Part shown: piece after piece, positions 24,655-30,688 of the stretch
Layout: each line of letters starts with the position of its first letter
How positions within the stretch are numbered: the stretch's first letter is position 1
Origin: JADCCX01 sp031431475
GTDB lineage: Bacteria; Pseudomonadota; Alphaproteobacteria; Rhizobiales; Beijerinckiaceae
Reading direction: 5' to 3'
NCBI GenBank assembly: GCA_031431475.1
Contig: JANPDL010000032.1
Coordinates: forward strand, 1 to 64,000
DNA: 64,000 nucleotides
Made by a program: the position numbers and the translations under genes
The notes under the pieces: model-generated
The model's database searches: none
What the model saw: only the letters and a program-made list of their open reading frames with translations
Told to the model about the DNA's origin: nothing

Positions 24655-25908
24655 TCAGTGCAGATAGGGGAACGGGCCAACGCCGCGTTCGTCGATGATG
24701 CGTCCGGATGCAAAGCGGTCGAGACCGAAATGCGCCGCCAGCGGGTGAGGCGATCCGGTGGCCACCAGATGCGCCATGCATTGACCGCCCGCCGGGATCG
24801 CCTTGAAGCCGCCATAGCACCATCCGGTCGATACCGTAATGTTATCGACCGGCGTTGTTGAAAGGATCGGGTTGCCATCCATGCTCATGTCCATGACGCC
24901 GCTCCACTGGCGCAGCACGCGCAGGCGGGACAGGGCCGGCATCAATGTCACGCCCGCTGCGTGGACATCCTCGAGCATGGGCAGGCTGCCGCGCTGGGCG
25001 TAGGAGTTCCAGCCGTCCGTTGCACCGCCGAACACGAGCCCGCCCTTGTCCGACTGGCTGATATAAAAGTGCCCGGCGCCATAGGTGACGACAATATCGA
25101 TCAATGGCTTGAGGCTTTCCGTCACATAGGCCTGCAGAGCATGCGTCTCCAGCGGCAGACGGAACCCGGCCATTGCCGCCAGTTCGGAGGAATGGCCTGC
25201 CACGGCCAGTACAATCTTGTTAGCGCGGATGAACCCACGCGATGTCTCCACACCGGTCGCGCTGCCGCCATCACGCCGAATGCCAGTCACGTTGCAATTC
25301 TGCACGATATCGACGCCCATGGCGCTGGCGGCGCGGGCGTATCCCCAGGCAACCGCATCATGCCGTACGGTGCCGCCGCGCTTTTGCAGGAAGCCGCCTA
25401 CGACCGGGAAGCGACCGCCATCCAGATCGATCAAGGGACAGATCGCCTTCACCGCGTCGCGGTCAAGATAATCAACATCGACACTTTCCAGCCGCATCGC
25501 ATTGGCGCGCCGTGTAAACAGATCGCGCTGCCCGTCGGTATGGGCGAGGTTCAGCGTGCCGCGCTGGCTGACCATGGCGTTGAAATTCAGCTCCTGCTCG
25601 AAATTCTCCCAGAGCTTCAGCGCGTGGTCGTAGAAACGGATGTTGGGCGCGGTGAAATAATTCGAGCGGATGATGGTGGTGTTGCGCCCCACATTGCCCA
25701 GCCCTATGGCACCTTTCTCGACAACCGCGACATTGGTGATGCCGTGCTCTTTCGCAAGATAATAGGCAGTCGCCAGCCCATGCCCGCCACCGCCGACGAT
25801 GACAACATCATAGGCCGCTTTTGGAGCTGCATCGCGCCAGGCAGGCCCCCAGCCCTTTTGGCCGCGGAACGCTTCCAGTGCGAGGCGAAAGGCGGAGTAC
25901 ATCTGCAT
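24655..25908 (-). CDS. soxB: Sarcosine oxidase beta subunit
   Basis: 417-residue catalytic flavoprotein subunit of heterotetrameric sarcosine oxidase. The FAD motif is VVIVGGGGHGLATAYYLAKEHG (about residues 35-56), followed by GNVGRNTTIIRSNY. His183 in GTVRHDAVAWGY corresponds to the His that carries the covalent FMN in the family (recalled, not computed). The C-terminal STGWCYGGFKAIPAGG stretch is diagnostic. It is the second gene of the long minus-strand operon, 88 nt after the desaturase gene, and is followed by soxD. Confidence 0.95.
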   Translation of the reverse strand: MQMYSAFRLALEAFRGQKGWGPAWRDAAPKAAYDVVIVGGGGHGLATAYYLAKEHGITNVAVVEKGAIGLGNVGRNTTIIRSNYFTAPNIRFYDHALKLWENFEQELNFNAMVSQRGTLNLAHTDGQRDLFTRRANAMRLESVDVDYLDRDAVKAICPLIDLDGGRFPVVGGFLQKRGGTVRHDAVAWGYARAASAMGVDIVQNCNVTGIRRDGGSATGVETSRGFIRANKIVLAVAGHSSELAAMAGFRLPLETHALQAYVTESLKPLIDIVVTYGAGHFYISQSDKGGLVFGGATDGWNSYAQRGSLPMLEDVHAAGVTLMPALSRLRVLRQWSGVMDMSMDGNPILSTTPVDNITVSTGWCYGGFKAIPAGGQCMAHLVATGSPHPLAAHFGLDRFASGRIIDERGVGPFPYLH

Positions 25909-25996
25909 TCAGGGGTCGGTCAATCCATCGATGAGATCACCCTTACCCTAGAAATGGCAGGCATCGGGGTAAAGCGCTATCTCGTGATGCCTTCGA

Positions 25997-26953
25997 TCAA
26001 TCTCGGGGTTGCTCAGGGGCAAGACCTGTTCTGTCCGGCACCCGTCCCAGTGGATGCACGGGTACATCATGCCAGCGCAGGAAGAAGCGGCGGAAGACAT
26101 CCTTGTAGCCGTTGTAGACCAGACCGCCATTCTCGCGGATCAGCACATCCCGGTTGGCCGCATAAAGTTTTGGCAGGCGATACCACGGCACTGTCGGCCA
26201 TTTGTGGTGCGCAACATGCAGATTGTTGTGCAGAAAGAGCAGTCCAAAGACAGGAGAATTCTCGACGATGGCCGTCCGTTTCTCAACCGACTCATCCGCC
26301 TTGTGCTCGGCAAAGGAGCGGATGAGAGCCACCGCTGTCCCGAGAAAGACGAAGCCCAACAGATATTGCCACAAAGGTATTCGTGCCACGCCAATGGCGA
26401 AGGTCAGCAGCAGCGCGACCCACAGCATATGCCAGAGCCAGATGCGAGCGCGCACCTTATCGCCGACCCGCAGCGCCAGAACGTCCTGGAGCCAGAACAC
26501 GCCGACCGACCAGAAAGGTCCGATGACAAGACGGCCAAGCAATGTGGTCTGTGCACGCACGATGGCTTGCCCGACCGGGCCAAGCTCGCGCCAGCCATCA
26601 GGACATTTATAGCGGCTCTCGGGATCATCGAGCGGGTCTGTTAAGCGCTCGTCGCAATGGTGCTTCAGATGCGTCTGCCGGTAGCGCTCGAACGGCATCC
26701 ACAGCCAGATCGGCGGGGTTGCAAGCGCTGTGTTCAGCCAGCGGTGCCGTGTCGGATGGCCGTGCAACGCCTCATGCTGTGCCGAACCCCACCATGCTGA
26801 TGTCCATGCTGCGAGCGGCAGCCAGAGCCACAGCGGGATCGACGCATGGAACCAGATCAGGGCCAACCACGCCGCATAGATCGTCGCAAACAGTGCCAGA
26901 GTTGGCCATTCGATAGCGGCACTTCGTTCGGTAGGAGTGGATATCGTCGTCAA
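25997..26953 (-). CDS. Membrane fatty acid desaturase-family protein, TTG start
   Basis: 318-residue integral membrane diiron protein with the three histidine boxes of the desaturase/hydroxylase superfamily: HEALHG (about residue 60), HLKHH (about 95) and HVAHH (about 250), plus four or more membrane segments. The codon at 26951-26953 reads TTG on the minus strand and a stop codon lies two codons upstream, so TTG is the likely start; AGGGA lies about 10 nt before it. It is the first gene of the operon leading into soxBDAG. In that context it may hydroxylate or desaturate the amine substrate or a lipid-linked precursor rather than a housekeeping fatty acid (inference); the substrate is unknown. 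Confidence 0.82.
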   Translation of the reverse strand: MTTISTPTERSAAIEWPTLALFATIYAAWLALIWFHASIPLWLWLPLAAWTSAWWGSAQHEALHGHPTRHRWLNTALATPPIWLWMPFERYRQTHLKHHCDERLTDPLDDPESRYKCPDGWRELGPVGQAIVRAQTTLLGRLVIGPFWSVGVFWLQDVLALRVGDKVRARIWLWHMLWVALLLTFAIGVARIPLWQYLLGFVFLGTAVALIRSFAEHKADESVEKRTAIVENSPVFGLLFLHNNLHVAHHKWPTVPWYRLPKLYAANRDVLIRENGGLVYNGYKDVFRRFFLRWHDVPVHPLGRVPDRTGLAPEQPRD

Positions 26954-27083
26954 TGTCTATTTGTCCCTGGGCGCAAACCGGCGAGCGATTCGCTTCACAG
27001 CCCAAACGATCGAACAAGAGATAAAGCGGAACGGCAACAGATCAATGGTTTATTGATTTTCGCACATCGTTTCGATCTGATAT

Positions 27084-27100
27084 GTTTCATCCGCTGAAAC
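27084..27100. promoter_or_regulatory. Perfect inverted repeat GTTTCA-N5-TGAAAC in the divergent control region
   Basis: GTTTCA (27084-27089) and TGAAAC (27095-27100) form a perfect 6-bp dyad with 5-nt spacer, 21 nt before the corrinoid-protein ATG and 131 nt before the divergent desaturase start. A partly similar GTTTCGATCTGA lies just upstream at 27069-27080. The spacing fits a repressor or activator dimer site for the two divergent operons. The regulator is not identified. Confidence 0.4.
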
Positions 27101-27121
27101 TGAAAGAGCATTGATCTCTCC

Positions 27122-27808
27122 ATGCCCACCGATGACATTGATCTCCACGCGCTGCCGGATGCCGAATTGATCAAGCAGGTGCATCTCGATCTTTATGACG
27201 GGTTGAAGGACGAAGTCGTCGAGGCTGTCCATATTTTCCTCAGGCGGGGCTGGACTCCCTATGCCATCCTGACCGACGTTCTTGTGGAGGGCATGCGTAT
27301 CGTCGGCGTCGATTTCCGCGACGGAATCCTCTTCGTGCCCGAGGTGCTGATGGCAGCCAATGCCATGAAAGCGGGCATGGCCATCCTCAAGCCGCTGCTG
27401 GCCGAGACAGGTGCGCCCAAGGTCGGCAAGATGGTGATCGGCACCGTCAAGGGCGACATCCATGACATCGGCAAGAATCTAGTCTGCATGATGATGGAGG
27501 GTGCTGGTTTCGAGGTCATCGATCTGGGCATCAATACCTCAATGGAGACATTCCTGGACGCGCTGGAGGCCCACCGACCTGACATTCTTGGCATGTCGGC
27601 ACTGCTGACCACCACTATGCCCTATATGAAAACCGTGATTGAGGGCATGAAGGCCAAGGGCATCCGGCACGATTATCTCGTCTTCGTCGGCGGCGCTCCG
27701 GTCAACGAACAATTCGCGGAGGCCATTGGCGCGGATGCCTATTGCCGGGATGCGGCTGTCACGGTGGAAATGGCCAAGCGCATGCTGCACCAGCGGCCGA
27801 CGGCGTGA
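27122..27808 (+). CDS. Methyltransferase corrinoid protein (MtbC/MttC/MtgC-like)
   Basis: 228-residue B12-binding protein with the domain pair of methyltransferase corrinoid proteins. The N-terminal helical cap covers about residues 10-95 (ILFVPEVLMAANAMKAGMAIL), and the Rossmann B12 domain about 100-220. The signature Asp112-x-His114-x-x-Gly117 in GDIHDIGKN supplies the His that replaces dimethylbenzimidazole as lower cobalt ligand. GMSALLTTTMPYM and FVGGAPVNEQFAEAIGADAY complete the fold. It would shuttle a methyl group from the MttB domain encoded at 15652-18189 to an acceptor. It leads a plus-strand operon divergent from the catabolic operon; the next gene starts at a GTG overlapping its stop. 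Confidence 0.93.
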   Translation: MPTDDIDLHALPDAELIKQVHLDLYDGLKDEVVEAVHIFLRRGWTPYAILTDVLVEGMRIVGVDFRDGILFVPEVLMAANAMKAGMAILKPLLAETGAPKVGKMVIGTVKGDIHDIGKNLVCMMMEGAGFEVIDLGINTSMETFLDALEAHRPDILGMSALLTTTMPYMKTVIEGMKAKGIRHDYLVFVGGAPVNEQFAEAIGADAYCRDAAVTVEMAKRMLHQRPTA

Positions 27809-28392
27809 AGAAAACGCTGGTCATCGCCTGCGGCGCGCTGGCCCGGGAACTGCTGGCAGTGAAAGCTCTCAACCGGCTGGATCATCTGGACATCACCTGC
27901 CTGCCCGCCATCCTGCACAACAGGCCGGAGGAGATTGCGCCTGCAGTGCGCCGCAAGATCAGGGCCGCCCGCAGCCGCTACGCCGATATTCTCTGCCTGT
28001 ATGGTGATTGCGGCACCGGCGGTGCACTGGATGCCGTGCTGGCGCAGGAGGGGGTTTCCCGGATCGAAGGCGCGCATTGCTACGCATTCTATGCCGGGCT
28101 TGAGACCTTCGACGCGATGATGGAGGAGGAGATCGGATCCTTCTTCCTGACGGATTATCTCGCCCGGCACTTTGACCGTCTCGTCTGGAAAGGCCTCGGC
28201 CTCGACCGGTTTCCGGAGCTGCGCGATACCTATTTCGGCAACTACAAACGCGTGGTTCATCTCGTCCAGGCCGGCGATCCCTCCATCGCGGCGCGCGCAC
28301 TTGCGGCTGCAAAACGGCTTGCCTTGCCGCTGGAAACGCGGTTCACCGGGTACGGCCTGATGCAACCTTTTGTTAGCCAGAAACCCGCCTGA
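27805..28392 (+). CDS. DUF1638 domain-containing protein, GTG start
   Basis: 195-residue protein of the DUF1638 family. The GTG at 27805 overlaps the corrinoid gene stop (GTGA), giving a protein that starts VKKTLVIACGALARELLAV; an upstream in-frame ATG inside the corrinoid gene would add non-homologous sequence. Conserved motifs are CLPAILHNRPEEI, LCLYGDCGTGG (Cys near residue 65) and RIEGAHCYAFYAG. The family is uncharacterised as far as I know but recurs next to corrinoid-protein and MttB genes, which suggests a role in corrinoid loading, reactivation or assembly (inference). Confidence 0.88.
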   Translation: MKKTLVIACGALARELLAVKALNRLDHLDITCLPAILHNRPEEIAPAVRRKIRAARSRYADILCLYGDCGTGGALDAVLAQEGVSRIEGAHCYAFYAGLETFDAMMEEEIGSFFLTDYLARHFDRLVWKGLGLDRFPELRDTYFGNYKRVVHLVQAGDPSIAARALAAAKRLALPLETRFTGYGLMQPFVSQKPA

Positions 28393-28412
28393 ACGAAGCT
28401 CGAACGCTCACA

Positions 28413-28718
28413 ATGCCTACAGTTACAATCATCTTCTGGCGCGATATCCCCGCCCAGGTCGTTGCGAAAGCAGGACGCAATGCTGCGAAGCGCGAGCTTC
28501 CGGCGCGCTTCGCCGAAGCGATCGACAGGGCAGCAATGAAAGCAGGAGCAAAGGACAGTGAGGCCTATCTCGCGGCATGGCGGCGCAGCGAACCCGTGCC
28601 TTGCGCGCCCGATCTGGAGGCCGAGGCAGCGCGGCTGGCGGATGAGTTGCAGTCGGCTTATGACGACACTCGTCTCAAGGCCATTGTCGCCAACGGCGGG
28701 CATGAGACGCCATTATGA
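28413..28718 (+). CDS. 'Virulence factor' family small protein
   Basis: 101-residue protein matching what databases call the 'virulence factor' family (PF13769, from memory). Features are the N-terminal strand MPTVTIIFWRDIPAQVVAK, with the IxxWRDIPxQV core, a helix RFAEAIDRAAMKAG, the YLAAWRR segment and a C-terminal acidic helix. The family name says nothing about function. It lies 20 nt after the DUF1638 gene and overlaps the activase gene by 4 nt, so it belongs to the corrinoid methyl-transfer operon. It is plausibly a small partner of the corrinoid protein or its activase (inference). Confidence 0.82.
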   Translation: MPTVTIIFWRDIPAQVVAKAGRNAAKRELPARFAEAIDRAAMKAGAKDSEAYLAAWRRSEPVPCAPDLEAEAARLADELQSAYDDTRLKAIVANGGHETPL

Positions 28719-30688
28719 GCGGCGATCATCTTGTCCTCTTCGCACCATCAGGCAAACGCGGGCGCTTTCTCGTAGGGACCGATATTCTCGCGGCTGCGCG
28801 CACACTCGGTGTCGATCTCGACAGCGTCTGCGGCGGGCGCGGCATCTGCGGGCGCTGCCAGATTGCGATAGCGCCCGGGGATTCCGGCGTCAGCCCGCAG
28901 GGCGAGACTGAACTGCGCTATGTTGCAAAGCGTGGCCCTCTCAAACTGGGACGTCGCCTTGGCTGTCAGTCACGGCTCTGTGGCGATCTCGTTGTCGATG
29001 TGCCCGAGGATAGCCAGGTGCACCGGCAGGTCATCCGCAAGGCGGCATCCGAGCGGGCTGTAACAGTCGATCCCGTGGTGATGCTGCACACCGTGCAGGT
29101 TGCGGAAGCTGACATGCATGATCCCGCGAGTGACGGGCAAAGGCTGCTCGGCGCTCTCGCGGCGCAATGGGGCCTTTCGGAACTGACCATAGGATTGCCG
29201 GTGCTTGCGGGTCTGCAAAAGACTTTGCGGCAACAAGCCTTTCTCGTCACCGCAGCCGTCCGGCATTCCCGGGAGATCGTCGCGCTTTATCCCGGCGTCC
29301 AGACCAGTGTTGCAGGTATCGCCGTCGATCTCGGCTCCACCACCATCGCGGCGCATCTGTGTGACCTGACGACGGGTGCAGTTCTCGCTTCCGCTGGAAC
29401 CATGAATCCGCAAATCCGTTTCGGCGAGGATCTGATGAGCCGGGTGTCCTACGCGATGCTGAACGAGAATGGTGCTGCAGAACTAACGGCCGCCGTGCGG
29501 GTCGGGCTCGATGGATTGATCGAGAATCTGTCGCAGCAGGCCGGGGTCGCGCGGGAAGAAATCGTCGAGATCACCCTCGTCGGCAATCCTGTCATGCATC
29601 ACCTGTTTTTCGGGATTGATCCTGTCGAGCTTGGTCAGGCTCCGTTTGCACTGGCTTGGGATGGGCCGCTGGATATCCCGGCGGTCGATCTTGGTCTGCA
29701 TATTGCAGCGGGGGCGAAGGTCTATGGCCTACCCTGCATCGCAGGTCACGTGGGGGCGGATGCTGCTGCTGTGTTGCTCGCCGAAGCGCCGCATCTCTCG
29801 GACGAACTGACGCTGATCGTTGATATCGGCACCAATGCCGAGATTATTCTTGGCAATCGAAACAGGCTGATGGCCTGCTCGTCGCCGACAGGTCCCGCAT
29901 TCGAAGGCGCGCAGCTCTCCGCTGGCCAGCGGGCAGCACCGGGTGCCATCGAGCGGTTGCGCATTGATCCTGGCACGCTGGAGCCGCGCTATCAGGTCAT
30001 TGGCTGTGATCTCTGGTCTAATGAGCCGGGCTTCGAGGATGCCGTTGCTAAGACAGGCGTTACAGGCATCTGCGGATCAGGCATCGTCGAGGCTATCGCC
30101 GAGATGTATCTGGCTGGCGTGATCGATTCAGACGGCGGCATCGATGGTGCGCTTACCGAGCGGACGTCCCGGGTGAAATCTGTAAACCGCAGCTTCACCT
30201 ATGTCATCCGCGAGGGCAGCCCGCGCATTGCGATCACCCAGCACGATGTCCGTGCCATCCAGCTTGCGAAGGCGGCGCTCCATGCGGGCTGCAAGCTTCT
30301 GATGCAGCGCATGGGGGTCAGCGATGTGGCAAAAATCAAGCTGGCGGGGGCTTTTGGCAACCATATCAACCCGCATCATGCGCTTGTCCTGGGGCTGGTG
30401 CCGGATTGCGATCTGGACCAGATTATCGCGGTTGGGAATGCCGCTGGCCACGGAGCCCGCATCGCGTTGGTCAATGCCGCATCCCGCCTGGAGATAGCCG
30501 CGCTGGCCCGCCGCATCGAAAAGATAGAGACGGCACTGGACCCGGCGTTCCAGGCGGAGTTTATCGGGGCGATGGCGTTTCCCCACGCGACAGACCCTTA
30601 CCAGATGCTCTCGGCTCGCGTGCCGCTGCCAGCGCGCAAGCCTCAACAGCGAACCAGAAGGCGGGTTGTCATTCAAGATTTGGAATGA
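28715..30688 (+). CDS. ASKHA-domain corrinoid reductive activase (RamA/RACo-like)
   Basis: 657-residue protein. The N-terminal [2Fe-2S] ferredoxin domain has Cys39-x5-Cys45-x2-Cys48 and Cys84 (CGGRGICGRC and LGCQSRLCG). A middle/linker domain follows. The C-terminal DUF4445/ASKHA ATPase-fold domain runs from about residue 200, seen in AVDLGSTTIAAHLCDL, TLIVDIGTNAEIIL, ACSSPTGPAFEGAQ, GICGSGIVEAIAEM and AGAFGNHINP. Proteins of this build re-reduce inactive Co(II) corrinoid proteins to Co(I) with ATP in acetogens and methylotrophs. Here it would reactivate the corrinoid protein of the same operon. Its last 20 nt overlap convergently with the end of fdsA. Confidence 0.9.
   Translation: MSGDHLVLFAPSGKRGRFLVGTDILAAARTLGVDLDSVCGGRGICGRCQIAIAPGDSGVSPQGETELRYVAKRGPLKLGRRLGCQSRLCGDLVVDVPEDSQVHRQVIRKAASERAVTVDPVVMLHTVQVAEADMHDPASDGQRLLGALAAQWGLSELTIGLPVLAGLQKTLRQQAFLVTAAVRHSREIVALYPGVQTSVAGIAVDLGSTTIAAHLCDLTTGAVLASAGTMNPQIRFGEDLMSRVSYAMLNENGAAELTAAVRVGLDGLIENLSQQAGVAREEIVEITLVGNPVMHHLFFGIDPVELGQAPFALAWDGPLDIPAVDLGLHIAAGAKVYGLPCIAGHVGADAAAVLLAEAPHLSDELTLIVDIGTNAEIILGNRNRLMACSSPTGPAFEGAQLSAGQRAAPGAIERLRIDPGTLEPRYQVIGCDLWSNEPGFEDAVAKTGVTGICGSGIVEAIAEMYLAGVIDSDGGIDGALTERTSRVKSVNRSFTYVIREGSPRIAITQHDVRAIQLAKAALHAGCKLLMQRMGVSDVAKIKLAGAFGNHINPHHALVLGLVPDCDLDQIIAVGNAAGHGARIALVNAASRLEIAALARRIEKIETALDPAFQAEFIGAMAFPHATDPYQMLSARVPLPARKPQQRTRRRVVIQDLE

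Noticed and set aside
24961..26325. Plus-strand open frame of 454 codons
   Set aside because: Antisense to soxB and the desaturase gene, both firmly identified; no family features.
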